From assembly GCF_023371205.1 (NCBI RefSeq), contig NZ_JAMCCO010000001.1, forward strand, positions 926,662 to 990,661: 64,000 nt of DNA. The letters run 5' to 3'. Under the pieces are notes generated by a model, which ran no database searches, was not told the DNA's origin, and saw only the letters and a program-made list of their open reading frames with translations. Source of the stretch: Parvivirga hydrogeniphila (GTDB taxonomy: Bacteria > Actinomycetota > Coriobacteriia > Anaerosomatales > Anaerosomataceae). The translations under genes and the position numbers were made by a program. Positions 52,658 to 62,492 of this stretch are shown one piece after another (position 1 is the first letter of the stretch; each line of letters starts with the position of its first letter).

Positions 52658-54727
52658 CTAGTGCGATTCTGCGCGCTGCTTCTGGTACTGCTCGATGATC
52701 TTCTTCGCCAGATCGCCCGGAACCTGCTCGTACGAATCGATGCTGATCGTGTAGCTGCCCGTTCCGCTCGTGAGCGATCGGAGCTGCGGCGAGTAGTGCA
52801 CGACCTCGGCGTAGGGGACCTGGGCCTTGATGACCTGCACGCCCGGTTCCGGGGAGTCCATCCCGAGCACGCGTCCGCGCTTCGCGCTGATGTCGCCCAT
52901 CACGGCACCTGCGTACTGCTCAGGCACTTCGATGGTCAGCGTCGCGATCGGTTCCAGAAGCGCCATGTCCGCCTTCTCCGCAGCAGCGCGAAACCCGATC
53001 CGGGCAGCGGTCTTGAAGGCGATCTCGGAGGAGTCCACCGGGTGGTAGGAGCCATCGTAGACGGCCACCTTCACGTCGACGACGGGATAGCCTGCGATCA
53101 CGCCTTGCGCCATCGCCTCCTGCACGCCCTTGTCGACCGCTGGGATGAACTGACGGGGGATCTTGCCGCCGACGATCTCGTCGATGAACTCGTAGCCGCC
53201 GCCAGGGTTGGGCTCCAGCCGCAGCCAACAGTCGCCGAACTGGCCGGCGCCGCCGGTCTGCTTCTTGTGGCGGCCTTGCGCAGATGCCGTCTTCCGGATG
53301 GTCTCGCGGTACGGGATGCGCAGGTCCTCGAGCTCGGCCTCGACGTGGAACCGGTCGCGAAGCCGCGAGAGCAAGACGTCGATGGCGACGTCTCCCATCG
53401 CCGAGATCACGGTCTGGTGGGTCTCCTCGTCGCGGTGCAGCCGCAAAGACGGGTCCTCGTCGACGATCGTCTTGAGCGCGGTGCCGAGCTTGTCCTCATC
53501 GGCCTTCGTCTTGGCGACGATGGCGACGGGGTAGAGTGGTTCGGGGAGCGGAAGCGGCGTGAACGCGATGTCTCCGGTCTGCGAGAGCGTGTCGTTCGTG
53601 AGCGTGTCGGCAAGCTTCGTGAGTACGGCGATATCTCCGGCAGGGGCGCCGTCGATGTCGACGATCTCCTTGCCGGTCATCTTGAACACGTGTGCGATGC
53701 GCTCTTTCTTGCCCGTACGGGAGTTGACGAGCTCGGTGTTCGGAGCGAGCGTGCCGGAGACGACTTTGACGAGGTTGATGCGCCCGATGTAGGGGTCCGA
53801 AAGCGTCTTGAAGACGTGCGCAGCAGTCGGGCCGTCGACGGAAAACGGCACGTCGCGGCCGTCGACGGTCTTCATCGGTCCGTGCGCGGTCGGCTTGGGG
53901 AAGAACGAGACGATCTCGTCCATGAGGTCCTCGATGCCCTGCAGCTTGAGCGCCGATCCGACAAAGACCGGAATGAAGATGCCTTGGGCGATGGCCTTGC
54001 CGAGCAGGTCCTCGAGCTCTTGTTGCGTCAGGCGCTCGCCTTCGAGGTACTTCTCCATCAGCGCGTCGTCGGCTTCGGCGACGAGCTCGCAGAGGTTGTC
54101 GCGCGCGGCCTCGGCGGCGTCGGCGAGCTCGGCCGGGATGTCGAAGACGTCTTCCTTCTCGCCCTCGTGGTGGTACGCCCGCATGCGGATGATGTCGACG
54201 ACGCCACGGAACGCCGCTTCTGCGCCGATCGGAAGCTGCACGGCACCAACGCGGTGGCCGAACGAGGCGGTGAGCGTGGACATCACGTTGTCGAAGTCCG
54301 CGTGCTCCTTGTCCATGCGGTTGACGAAGACTGCCCGCGCGATGCCCATCTCGCCGGCGATCTTCCACAGCTTGCGGGTCTGGACCTGGGGTCCGGAGAC
54401 GGCGTCGACGACGAAGAGCGCCATTTCGGCGGCCTCCATGCCGGCGATCGCGTCACCGATGAAGTCGGCGTATCCAGGGGTGTCGATGATGTTGATCTTG
54501 ACACCGTCGTGCTCGACCGGGGCAAGCGCGAGGTTGATGGTCATCTTGCGCTTGACTTCTTCCGCGTCGTAGTCGAGGGTGGAGTGCCCGTCGTCGACGC
54601 TGCCGAGGCGCTTGGTCTGTCCGGCCATGAAGAGCATCGCCTCGGCGAGGGACGTCTTCCCTGCGCCTCCATGGCCGACCAAGACGACGTTGCGGACCTT
54701 GTCAGTGCTTGGCGCTCCCACGAGCAT
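52658..54727 (-). CDS. Elongation factor G-like GTPase (EF-G2 type)
   Basis: 689 residues with full EF-G domain order: GTPase (about 1-270), domain II (about 295-380), III, IV (about 465-585) and V. The P-loop is GHGGAGKTS instead of the canonical AHIDAGKTT, and G3 is DTPGYADFIG instead of DTPGHVDF. These deviations, plus an isolated location away from ribosomal protein genes, mark the EF-G-like/FusA2 subgroup whose role (ribosome rescue, recycling or regulation) is not settled. The start 54725-54727 has AAGGAGG upstream. The longer frame to 54829 has no ribosome-binding site. Confidence 0.9.
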   Translation of the reverse strand: MLVGAPSTDKVRNVVLVGHGGAGKTSLAEAMLFMAGQTKRLGSVDDGHSTLDYDAEEVKRKMTINLALAPVEHDGVKINIIDTPGYADFIGDAIAGMEAAEMALFVVDAVSGPQVQTRKLWKIAGEMGIARAVFVNRMDKEHADFDNVMSTLTASFGHRVGAVQLPIGAEAAFRGVVDIIRMRAYHHEGEKEDVFDIPAELADAAEAARDNLCELVAEADDALMEKYLEGERLTQQELEDLLGKAIAQGIFIPVFVGSALKLQGIEDLMDEIVSFFPKPTAHGPMKTVDGRDVPFSVDGPTAAHVFKTLSDPYIGRINLVKVVSGTLAPNTELVNSRTGKKERIAHVFKMTGKEIVDIDGAPAGDIAVLTKLADTLTNDTLSQTGDIAFTPLPLPEPLYPVAIVAKTKADEDKLGTALKTIVDEDPSLRLHRDEETHQTVISAMGDVAIDVLLSRLRDRFHVEAELEDLRIPYRETIRKTASAQGRHKKQTGGAGQFGDCWLRLEPNPGGGYEFIDEIVGGKIPRQFIPAVDKGVQEAMAQGVIAGYPVVDVKVAVYDGSYHPVDSSEIAFKTAARIGFRAAAEKADMALLEPIATLTIEVPEQYAGAVMGDISAKRGRVLGMDSPEPGVQVIKAQVPYAEVVHYSPQLRSLTSGTGSYTISIDSYEQVPGDLAKKIIEQYQKQRAESH

Positions 54728-54923
54728 CGCCTCCTTGTTGACCAGGCCGGTCTTCCGGCTGTCCGCTCGATAGCAGCCGCGCTCCCCGTGAGCGGCTGCA
54801 CGAAACGAAACGATAGCACACGCGCGCACGCGGGCGGTCGCTGAGCGCAGGCGGGTTATGCTGCATCGCGAGGATTGCTAGAATCAGCGGAGCGTGAAGC
54901 GCTGTCTGGTAAGAAGGGACGTG

Positions 54924-55580
54924 ATGGAGGCACGCAGCATCCCGTACGCTGTGGCTGCAGCGGCAGCTCTGGCGCTCGCGATGTCGCTCTGGGCCGTTCA
55001 TGGGTGCACGAGCGGGCGCGACACGCCGGACGAAGCGCATTCGAATGGCCGCACGTCTTCCGAAGAGGCATCTGTCGCCGTGTTCGAAGGGGAGGTCCCG
55101 GTGCACACATCAGCAGTCGATGTGCAAGGAGACGAAGTCGCGGTGATCCAGACGGCGAAAGGCGAGATCCACATCCGGTTCTTCCCTGAGGACGCACCGA
55201 ATCACGTGGCCAGCTTCATCGAGCTCGCGGAAAGCGGCTTCTACGACGGGACGACGTTCCACCGTGTCGAACCCGGTTTCGTGGTGCAAGGCGGGGATCC
55301 GTACTCGAAGACAGGCGAGGGTCCCGTGGGTACCGGTGGCCCAGGCTGGCGGCTCAAGGCCGAGTTCAATCGCCGGCCGCACCTGGAGGGCACCGTTGCG
55401 ATGGCGCGAGCCCAGGATCCTGACAGTGCGGGCTCCCAGTTCTACATCTGCCTCGCGCCTGCACCGTTCCTCGATGGCAAGTACACCGTCTTCGGCGAGG
55501 TCGTCGAAGGGATGGACGTGGTCAAGCAGCTGCAACCGGGTGACGTGATGTCGTCGATCCGCATCGAGCACCGACCCTGA
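54924..55580 (+). CDS. Exported cyclophilin-type peptidyl-prolyl isomerase
   Basis: 218 residues. An N-terminal hydrophobic segment (about 8-27) ends in AVHGC, which may be a weak lipobox, followed by a polar linker. The cyclophilin domain (about 75-218) has FYDGTTFHRVEPGFVVQGGDP, GTVAMARAQDPDSAGSQFYICLA and LDGKYTVFGEVVEGMDVV. It would catalyse proline isomerisation of proteins outside the cytoplasm. ATG 54924 follows AAGAAGGGA. A possible -10 TAGAAT lies at 54879-54884. It is 13 nt before a TPR gene. Confidence 0.92.
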   Translation: MEARSIPYAVAAAAALALAMSLWAVHGCTSGRDTPDEAHSNGRTSSEEASVAVFEGEVPVHTSAVDVQGDEVAVIQTAKGEIHIRFFPEDAPNHVASFIELAESGFYDGTTFHRVEPGFVVQGGDPYSKTGEGPVGTGGPGWRLKAEFNRRPHLEGTVAMARAQDPDSAGSQFYICLAPAPFLDGKYTVFGEVVEGMDVVKQLQPGDVMSSIRIEHRP

Positions 55581-55593
55581 CGGAGGGACGCTT

Positions 55594-56841
55594 GTGGACG
55601 AGACTGCGCTTCACGCTGCAGACGAGGCGTACAAGGCCGGGGACTGGCGTACCGCGGCGCGCGAGTACCTCCTCGCTGCCGGCGCAGGAGGGCCGGGGAC
55701 GGGCGTGGCTTTCGCGAAGGCGGGCAACGCGCTTGTGAAGCTTGGAAGGCACGCCGATGCCGTCATGGCCTACCAGCGCGCCCTGGACGACCCTGGGCTG
55801 GCGAGCAGATCCGCCGTCCTATGCAATCTCGGGGCCGCCCAGGCGGCCGCCGACGAGCACGACGCAGCGCTGGTATCGTTCCGTGCGGTCCTCGAAGATG
55901 CTTCGTATCCGAAGCGCTACAAGGCGCTGCAGGGAGCGGCCGGGTCGCTGGCCGCCCTCTCGCGCTTCGAGGAAGCGTGCGAGATGTACCGGGCGGCGGC
56001 CTTGGACGCGTCGAACCCAGACCCTGGCAAGTCGCTGAACAGCCTCGGCGTGTGCTACCTCTCCCAAGGACGCTACGACGAGGCCGTCGAGGCCTTCAGG
56101 GCCGCGCTCGGGGTCGATGGCTACGCTGGCAAGGGGAAGGCGGCGGCGAACCTCGGTCTTGCGCTGTGCGGCCTTGGGCGCTCGCCGGAGGCGATCGAGG
56201 CGTTCGAACGCGCCACGGGCGAGTTCGGGCACGCGCTCAACGACGAGGCGCTCGCCGCGTACGAGGCATGCAAGCGCGCGGTCGCTCAGCCCAAGCGCGA
56301 GACCGTGGAGGGCTGGCGTACCGGCGAGATGCCGCCTGTCTTCGCGGACGACGATGAGGACCTCTCGTTCTTCACTCGCACCGAGGAAGAGATGAAGCAG
56401 GCCGACCGCGAGGCGCGCCGTGCCGAGCGTGCAGCACGCCGTCAACAGCAGGGGCTTCTTGTGCGAGTCGGCTCTGTTGTCGCCGTCGCTGCCGTCGTGG
56501 TGGGGCTTCTCGGATTCCTGTGGGCGAGCGGTATCGGCTTCCCCACGCAGCAGATGACCGTGAAAGGTCTGCTCGAGGCGCACAGGGCCGGGAAGCCGGT
56601 GGACGGGTACTGGGTGGCGGTGCCTGCGGTGGACGTGGAGAAGGAGATGAGCGCCCTGCCGCCGCGCTTCACCTCGTACAAGATCGGGTCCGTCGATCGG
56701 TCGGCGAAGACCTCGACGGTGGAAGTCACCGTCGTGCTGGAGCAGGGCGCGCCGCTCGCGTACAAGGTCTCGCTTGCGCGGGAAGGCGTGGGGTGGAAGG
56801 TGAGCGGAATCGCGAACGATTGGCGCTCGACTGGCGACTGA
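55594..56841 (+). CDS. TPR-repeat protein with single membrane segment
   Basis: 415 residues. At least five tetratricopeptide units (about 5-230; e.g. [44 protein letters not shown]), an acidic-then-basic linker (about 250-285), one transmembrane helix (about 289-311) and a C-terminal extracytoplasmic domain of about 100 residues. It probably organises a protein complex at the membrane. No enzyme motif is seen. The GTG start has ACGGAGGG upstream. It is co-transcribed with the cyclophilin. Confidence 0.82.
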   Translation: MDETALHAADEAYKAGDWRTAAREYLLAAGAGGPGTGVAFAKAGNALVKLGRHADAVMAYQRALDDPGLASRSAVLCNLGAAQAAADEHDAALVSFRAVLEDASYPKRYKALQGAAGSLAALSRFEEACEMYRAAALDASNPDPGKSLNSLGVCYLSQGRYDEAVEAFRAALGVDGYAGKGKAAANLGLALCGLGRSPEAIEAFERATGEFGHALNDEALAAYEACKRAVAQPKRETVEGWRTGEMPPVFADDDEDLSFFTRTEEEMKQADREARRAERAARRQQQGLLVRVGSVVAVAAVVVGLLGFLWASGIGFPTQQMTVKGLLEAHRAGKPVDGYWVAVPAVDVEKEMSALPPRFTSYKIGSVDRSAKTSTVEVTVVLEQGAPLAYKVSLAREGVGWKVSGIANDWRSTGD

Positions 56842-56927
56842 GCGGGCGAGCGGTATCTGGCGTTGCGTCTGGGCGGACCGGTTGGTACCGTAACGCAGTC
56901 TTGTCGGCGACACGAGAAGGAGTGCCT

Positions 56928-57329
56928 GTGTTCCAGCGTACCTACGTCATGATCAAGCCTGATGCGGTCGAGCGCCGTCTCATCGGCCGCATCGTCTCCC
57001 GCCTGGAGGACGTCGGGCTCACCATCGAGCGGATGGAGCTTGCCGAAGTCACCCGTGAACAGGCCGAGGCGAACTACGCCGAGCACGCCGGGAAGCCGTT
57101 CTATCCGGGGCTGATCGAGTACGTCACCTCCGGCCCGGTTGTGAAGATGGTCGTCTCGGGCGAGGAGGCGGTCGCGGTCGTGCGCAAGCTCATGGGCGCG
57201 ACGAACCCGAAGGATGCAGCGCCCGGGACGATCCGCGGCGACTTCGGTCTGTCGCTCGATGCGAACATCGTCCATGGTTCTGACTCGCCCGAGAGCGCTG
57301 AACGGGAGATCGGCATCTTCTTCTCGTAA
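56928..57329 (+). CDS. ndk: Nucleoside diphosphate kinase
   Basis: 133 residues, typical Ndk size. [17 protein letters not shown] at the N-terminus, the [17 protein letters not shown] segment, and the active-site histidine in [16 protein letters not shown]. It balances NTP pools by phosphotransfer. GTG 56928 has GAGAAGGAG upstream. TTGCGT-N17-TACCGT at 56863-56891 is a weak candidate promoter. Confidence 0.96.
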   Translation: MFQRTYVMIKPDAVERRLIGRIVSRLEDVGLTIERMELAEVTREQAEANYAEHAGKPFYPGLIEYVTSGPVVKMVVSGEEAVAVVRKLMGATNPKDAAPGTIRGDFGLSLDANIVHGSDSPESAEREIGIFFS

Positions 57330-57457
57330 GCTCCGGGGGCGGTAGACGACCGTTCGCCGAACGGAGGCGGCCGCTTGTCGCAGGCGTGGCAGGTTGTGTG
57401 CGGTCCAGGGTGAACCTGGCAGCGTCATACAAACGCGTGCATCGACGGGGTGATGGG

Positions 57458-58759
57458 GTGCTGAGAAGCGCATTCAGAGGCGGGATCCACCCTCCCGACA
57501 TGAAGCAGGCCACCGCAGGGCGTGCGATCGAGCGTGCGCCGGTGCCGGAGCGTCTGGTCGTCCCTGCGAGCCAGCACATCGGGGCGTGCTGCGAGCCGAC
57601 GGTCGAGCCCGGGCAGCGCGTGAGGCGCGGGCAGATCATCGCATCCATCGATGCGTTCGTGAGCGCGCCCGTCCACAGCCCCGTGGACGGGGAGGTTGCG
57701 GACGTCGGCGAGTGCCTGACGGCCGCGGGCATGCGCGTGCCTGCCGTGACGATAACCCCTGACGCGGAGCAGGACTTCGAGTCCTGGGAGCCGGTGGAGG
57801 GCGGCGAGCCGGCGGCCGTGGTCCGAAGCGCCGGCATCGTCGGCATGGGCGGCGCGACGTTCCCTTCTGCGGTGAAGCTCTCGCCGCCGAAGGAGTTCAC
57901 GCTCACGACCGTGATCCTCAACGGGTGCGAGTGCGAGCCGTACCTCACGTGCGACCACAGGCTCATGCTCGAATCTCCGGAACGCGTGCTCCGTGGCGGC
58001 CGCATCATGCAAGAGGCGCTCGGCGCGAAGCGGCTCGTGATCGGCATCGAGTCCAACAAGCCGGATGCCGCTCGGGCCATGAAGACGGCCGCGCACGGCA
58101 CGGGAGCAGAGGTCGTGGTTTTGCCGACCAAGTACCCGCAAGGCGCTGAGAAGCAGCTTATATGGGCGATCTTGCGCACGGAGGTGCCGCACGGGAAGCT
58201 GCCTGCGGCGGTCGGCGCCCTCGTGCACAACGTCGGCACCGCGGCCGCGATCGCTGATGCGGTCGACCTCCGCAAACCGCTGATGGAGCGCGTCGTCACC
58301 GTCACCGGCCGCGTCGCGCGTCCGGGGAACTACCTGGTCGTGCTCGGCACGCTCGTGCGCGACCTGATCGAGACGGCCGGCGGCTTCGTCGGCGAGGTCG
58401 AGCGCGTCATCGCTGGCGGTCCGATGACCGGCCCTGCGCTCGGTTCGCTCGACGTGCCTGTCACCAAGGGCATGTCGGGCATCGTCGTCCTCGGCCCCGG
58501 TGACGCCGCGGCGCCGGTCGACGCCGACCAGCCGTGCATCCGCTGCGGCCGCTGCTCCGAGGCATGCCCGATGTTCCTCCAGCCGTTCGCGATCGGCACC
58601 TACGCGAACGCGCGCCTGTGGGACCGGACGGAACAGGTCCATGCGCTCGACTGCATCGAGTGCGGTGCGTGCGCGTACGTGTGTCCGACGCGTCGCCCGC
58701 TGGTCCAGCTCATCCGCCTGGCGAAGGCGGAGCTGACGGCGAGGGGGGTGCGGCCGTGA
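57458..58759 (+). CDS. rnfC: Rnf complex subunit RnfC
   Basis: 433 residues. The typical FRGGIHPPDMK start, a barrel-like N-domain, the NADH/FMN-binding region GMGGATFPSAVKL and NGCECEPYLTCDHRLML, and two [4Fe-4S] motifs CIRCGRCSEACP and CIECGACAYVCP near the C-terminus. It is the NADH-interacting subunit of the ferredoxin:NAD+ oxidoreductase. GTG 57458 places the start right before LRSAFRGG. The frame extends back to 57386 without conserved sequence. First gene of rnfCDGEAB. Confidence 0.95.
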   Translation: MLRSAFRGGIHPPDMKQATAGRAIERAPVPERLVVPASQHIGACCEPTVEPGQRVRRGQIIASIDAFVSAPVHSPVDGEVADVGECLTAAGMRVPAVTITPDAEQDFESWEPVEGGEPAAVVRSAGIVGMGGATFPSAVKLSPPKEFTLTTVILNGCECEPYLTCDHRLMLESPERVLRGGRIMQEALGAKRLVIGIESNKPDAARAMKTAAHGTGAEVVVLPTKYPQGAEKQLIWAILRTEVPHGKLPAAVGALVHNVGTAAAIADAVDLRKPLMERVVTVTGRVARPGNYLVVLGTLVRDLIETAGGFVGEVERVIAGGPMTGPALGSLDVPVTKGMSGIVVLGPGDAAAPVDADQPCIRCGRCSEACPMFLQPFAIGTYANARLWDRTEQVHALDCIECGACAYVCPTRRPLVQLIRLAKAELTARGVRP

Positions 58760-59760
58760 ACGAGGCAGCGAGGCAGCATCGCCTGGTCGTCGCCGCACCG
58801 CCGCACGTCCATGGCCCGGGAAGCTGCAGGTCCATCATGCTGTGGGTCGTCGGCGCGCTTGCGCCAGCGGCGTTGTGGTCGGTCGTGCAGATGGGGTCGC
58901 CGGCGCTCATCACGTACGGCGTCTGCATCGGAACGGCGCTCGCCGTAGAGGCGGCCTGGAACGCGCTTGCACGGAAGCCGCAGACCGTCACGGACGGGAG
59001 CGCCCTCGTGACAGGCCTGCTGCTCGCGATGTCGCTTCCGCCGCTCACGCCGTGGTGGATCTCGGCGGTGGGGGCGGCGGTCGCCATCGTCCTCGGCAAG
59101 ATGGTGTTCGGAGGGCTCGGATGGAACCTGTTCAACCCCGCGCTGGTCGGCAGGGCATTCGTGGTGCTCTCGTGGGGAGGCGTCCTTTCCAAACTGCCAT
59201 CGAAGGGGTGGTTCCGGGCCATCGACGTGGCAGGTTCCGGCTCGCTTGACGCGATCAGCGGTGCGACGCGCCTTGCCATCGCTGCGGCCGATCGCGCTGC
59301 CAAGGGGGGCTACCGCTTCGATCTGGCGGCACAGTACCAGCCGCTTCTGTTCCGGAACCTCGAAGGTTCCCTCGGCGAGGTTTCAGCCGCGTTGCTGATC
59401 CTCGGCGGGCTCGTCCTCATCTGGCGGCGCATCATCGACTGGCGCATTCCCGTGGGGTATGCGGGCGCGATGGCTGCGCTCTCGTGGGCGTTCGGTTCTG
59501 ACCCGATCTTCAACGTGCTTGCAGGCGGCGTCCTGCTCGGAGCGTTCTTCATGGCCACGGACTACGTGTCGTCGCCGATGGTGCCGAACGCACGCCTGGT
59601 GTACGGCATCGGATGCGGGGTGTTCAACGCGGTGGGTCGGTTCTTCGGGTCCATGCCCGAAGCGACCACGTTCGCGATCCTCTTCATGAACGGGCTGGCG
59701 CCGCTTCTCGACAAGATCTTCATGCCGAGGACGTTCGGGTGGGTGAAGCGCAATGGCTAG
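58756..59760 (+). CDS. rnfD: Rnf complex subunit RnfD
   Basis: 334-residue membrane subunit with about eight to ten hydrophobic segments. GKMVFGGLGWNLFNPALVGRAF and the flavinylation-type motif SGATR (in DAISGATRL, about residue 175) are conserved. It carries covalent FMN in the membrane. GTG 58756 overlaps the rnfC stop by 4 nt, and its stop lies inside rnfG. Confidence 0.94.
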   Translation: MNEAARQHRLVVAAPPHVHGPGSCRSIMLWVVGALAPAALWSVVQMGSPALITYGVCIGTALAVEAAWNALARKPQTVTDGSALVTGLLLAMSLPPLTPWWISAVGAAVAIVLGKMVFGGLGWNLFNPALVGRAFVVLSWGGVLSKLPSKGWFRAIDVAGSGSLDAISGATRLAIAAADRAAKGGYRFDLAAQYQPLLFRNLEGSLGEVSAALLILGGLVLIWRRIIDWRIPVGYAGAMAALSWAFGSDPIFNVLAGGVLLGAFFMATDYVSSPMVPNARLVYGIGCGVFNAVGRFFGSMPEATTFAILFMNGLAPLLDKIFMPRTFGWVKRNG

Positions 59761-60334
59761 CTCTCCGGCGAGGCTGGTGACCGCGGTCGTCGTCACCTGC
59801 GTGGTGGCGGCAGGCGGGCTGGCGGCGACGTACACGGTGACCGCGCCGCGCATCGCCGCGCAGGAGCGCGAAGCGGAGCGGGCGGCGCTGTCGAAGGTTC
59901 TTCCGGGCGCTGTGAAATTCGAGCCCATGGCCGACGACGTGCTCGCGCGTGCTCGCGAGGCTGCGGTCGCAGGCTCTGTGGAGCAGGTCTGGCGCGCTCG
60001 CGACGCCTCGGGAGCCGACGCCGGGTGGTGCGTCCGCGTGTCCGCGCGCGGGTACGGCGGTCCGGTGCAGATGGTTATCGGGCTGGACAGAAACGGTAAA
60101 GTCGCTGGGCTTACCATCCTCTCGATGAAGGAGACGCCCGGGCTTGGGACGCGGGTGGAGTCGGAAGACTGGTTCTTGCGGCAGTTCACAGGATTGCCGG
60201 CAGGGTATGGGGAGGGCGACGTGAAGAAGCTGGACGCCATCTCGGGTGCGACGCGCTCCTCGCGCGCGGTCAAGAACTGCGCCGTCGCTGCTGCGCAGGC
60301 GTTCGCCGTCGTGTCTGGGGAGGGGAGCCGATGA
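59753..60334 (+). CDS. rnfG: Rnf complex subunit RnfG
   Basis: 193 residues: one N-terminal transmembrane helix (about 8-30), then an extracytoplasmic domain with the FMN attachment motif SGATRSS in DAISGATRSSRAV near 171 and MKETPGLGTRVE. The threonine of SGAT bears covalent FMN, added by an ApbE enzyme not present here. Overlaps rnfD by 8 nt and rnfE by 4 nt. Confidence 0.94.
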   Translation: MASSPARLVTAVVVTCVVAAGGLAATYTVTAPRIAAQEREAERAALSKVLPGAVKFEPMADDVLARAREAAVAGSVEQVWRARDASGADAGWCVRVSARGYGGPVQMVIGLDRNGKVAGLTILSMKETPGLGTRVESEDWFLRQFTGLPAGYGEGDVKKLDAISGATRSSRAVKNCAVAAAQAFAVVSGEGSR

Positions 60335-60960
60335 AGCATCTCGTGAACACCTTCGTCAAGGGCGTCACCCGAGAGAATCCCCTCATGGTCTTGATGATCG
60401 GGCTGTGCGCGACCCTCGCCGTCTCGACGCAGTTCCAAGGCGCTGTCTTCATGGGCATCGCGGTGATCTTCGTGCTGACGATGAGCAACGCCATCATCGC
60501 AGCGTTCCGGCGCTTCATCCCGAGCGAGGTCCGCATCCCGATGTTCATCGTCGTCATCGCGTCGTTCGTGACGATCGTCGACCTTGTGATGAAGGCGTTC
60601 GTGCCGAGCGTGTACGCGTTCCTCGGCATCTGGATCCCGTTGATCGTGGTGAACTGCATGATCCTCGGCCGCGCCGAGGCGTTCGCGTACCACAACGGCG
60701 TCTTTGCATCGATTGCAGACGGTCTTGGGATGGGCACCGGTTATTCGCTCGTGATCGTGCTGTTCGCCTTCGTGCGGGAGCTGCTCGGATCCGGCGCAGT
60801 GAGATTCCTGGGCGCGACGCTCATAGCGTTGCCGGGGTGGTACGCGCCGCCTGCTGTCATCCTTCTGTTTCCCGGAGCGTTCATCCTGTACGGACTGTAT
60901 TTGGCTGCGTGGCGCAGCTTCGTGACGCGCCGGGGCAGCGAAGGAGGCGGGTGCGCATGA
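60331..60960 (+). CDS. rnfE: Rnf complex subunit RnfE
   Basis: 209 residues, six hydrophobic helices. GLCATLAVSTQFQGAVFMG, NCMILGRAEAFAYHNG and the C-terminal helical hairpin match RnfE/NqrD. It is an integral membrane subunit paired with RnfA around a membrane-embedded iron site. ATG 60331 overlaps the rnfG stop. Confidence 0.94.
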   Translation: MKHLVNTFVKGVTRENPLMVLMIGLCATLAVSTQFQGAVFMGIAVIFVLTMSNAIIAAFRRFIPSEVRIPMFIVVIASFVTIVDLVMKAFVPSVYAFLGIWIPLIVVNCMILGRAEAFAYHNGVFASIADGLGMGTGYSLVIVLFAFVRELLGSGAVRFLGATLIALPGWYAPPAVILLFPGAFILYGLYLAAWRSFVTRRGSEGGGCA

Positions 60961-61583
60961 GCCTGGCGGGACAGATGGCGCTGCTGTTCGTCGGCGCCGC
61001 GCTCATCAACAACATCCTGCTCACGAGGTTCATCGGCCTGTGCCCGTTCTTCGGCGTGTCCAGCAGCATGTCCACCTCTATCGGGATGAGCCTCGCGGTG
61101 GTGTTCGTCATGACGCTTGCATCAGGGGCGACCTGGATGGCGTGGAAGTTCTTGCTCGCTCCTCTCGGCGTCGGGGAGTTCCTCTACATCCCTGCGTTCA
61201 TCCTCATCATCGCTGCGCTCGTGCAATTCGTGGAGATGTATCTCAGGAAGGCGAGCCCGGTGCTGTATCGGGCAATGGGGATCTACCTTCCGCTCATCAC
61301 GACCAACTGTGCGGTGCTTGCAACGGCGACCGAGTCCGCCAAGCCTGGCTTCTTCAAGATGAACATCGATCTCGGTGCCTCGCTGGGGTTGGGTGAAGCG
61401 CTCGTCTACACGCTTGGCGTGTCGATCGGGTTCGGCTTCGCGTTGCTCACCTTCGCTGCGCTTCGGGAGCGGCTGGAAGCGGCCCCAGTGCCTGATGCGC
61501 TCAAGGGCTCGCCGATCGCGTTCATCACGGCAGGCCTCCTCTCGTTCGCCTACGTGGGCCTGGCCGGCTGGTTCGGACTGTAG
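60957..61583 (+). CDS. rnfA: Rnf complex subunit RnfA
   Basis: 208 residues, six hydrophobic helices. NNILLTRFIGLCPFFGVS near the N-terminus and PLITTNCAVLATA near 115 are the conserved segments whose Cys residues (LCPF, TNCA) contribute to the membrane Fe site with RnfE. ATG 60957 overlaps rnfE by 4 nt with GAAGGAGG upstream. Confidence 0.95.
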   Translation: MSLAGQMALLFVGAALINNILLTRFIGLCPFFGVSSSMSTSIGMSLAVVFVMTLASGATWMAWKFLLAPLGVGEFLYIPAFILIIAALVQFVEMYLRKASPVLYRAMGIYLPLITTNCAVLATATESAKPGFFKMNIDLGASLGLGEALVYTLGVSIGFGFALLTFAALRERLEAAPVPDALKGSPIAFITAGLLSFAYVGLAGWFGL

Positions 61584-61592
61584 GGGGAGACG

Positions 61593-62492
61593 ATGGACGC
61601 GAGCATGGTACTGAAAGCGGTCCTCGCTCTTGCCTCGCTGGGCCTCGTGGCGTCGGGCGTGCTGGCCGTCGCATCCAAGCGGTTCCACGTGGAGGTCGAT
61701 CCGCGCGTCGAGCAGATCGCATCGGTGCTGCCGGGCTCGAACTGCGGCGCATGCGGGAACCCGTCGTGTTTCGTGACGGCCGAAGGGATCGCGTCGGGGA
61801 GCCTGCCGGTCACGGCGTGCGTGGCGGGTGGACAGGAAGTCGCCGACGCCATCGCCGGGCTTCTCGGCGTTGATCGGTGCGAGGTGGACACAGTCGTCGT
61901 GGTGCGCGCGTGCGGCGGCGGTATCGCGGCCGCCAGGGCCTACGACTACCACGGTGTGCCGTCATGCGCTGCGGCCGCGCGTCTGGCTGGCGGGCCGCTC
62001 GTGTGCCAGTGGGGCTGCTTCGGCTTCGGCGACTGCGTCAAGGCGTGCCCGTTCGGTGCCCTTTCGCTCGATGAGCGCGGGCTCCCGGTGGTCGACCTCG
62101 CACGATGCACGGGGTGTGGCGCGTGCGTTCAAACGTGCCCGCGGAGCAGTTCGGGCCTCCTCTCGTTGGTTCCCGAGCGCGCGCCCGTCTCCGTACGGTG
62201 CTCCGCTCACAGCAAGCCGAAGGAGCGGAAGGCCGCGTGCTCAGCGTGCTGCATCGCATGCAAGAAGTGCGAGCGAGCGTGTCCGAGCGATGCGATACAC
62301 GTCGTGGAGATGCTCGCTGTGGTCGACTACGAGAAGTGCACCGGATGCAACGCGTGCGTGGAGGCGTGTCCCCAGCAGTGCATCGACATCTACGGGCGCA
62401 ACGTGGCGCGGACCACCGGCGCAGACGGGGCCGGATGGCGTGCCGTTGCGGCGGGATCCGCCGTTCAAGAAGCCGAGGTCGCCGAGGCGTGA
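61593..62492 (+). CDS. rnfB: Rnf complex subunit RnfB
   Basis: 299 residues. N-terminal membrane helix (about 8-26), the LPGSNCGACGNPSC cluster motif near 45-58, and two or more ferredoxin clusters: CTGCGACVQTCP near 171, CIACKKCERACP near 220 and CTGCNACVEACP near 250. It accepts electrons from reduced ferredoxin. It is shorter at the C-terminus than clostridial versions with six clusters. It overlaps the NusG-II gene by 1 nt (TGATG). Confidence 0.94.
   Translation: MDASMVLKAVLALASLGLVASGVLAVASKRFHVEVDPRVEQIASVLPGSNCGACGNPSCFVTAEGIASGSLPVTACVAGGQEVADAIAGLLGVDRCEVDTVVVVRACGGGIAAARAYDYHGVPSCAAAARLAGGPLVCQWGCFGFGDCVKACPFGALSLDERGLPVVDLARCTGCGACVQTCPRSSSGLLSLVPERAPVSVRCSAHSKPKERKAACSACCIACKKCERACPSDAIHVVEMLAVVDYEKCTGCNACVEACPQQCIDIYGRNVARTTGADGAGWRAVAAGSAVQEAEVAEA

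Noticed and set aside
51836-54844. 1002-codon open frame on the plus strand
   Set aside because: It runs through the lipid kinase gene, tRNA-Arg and the EF-G-like gene in antisense and has no recognisable domain.
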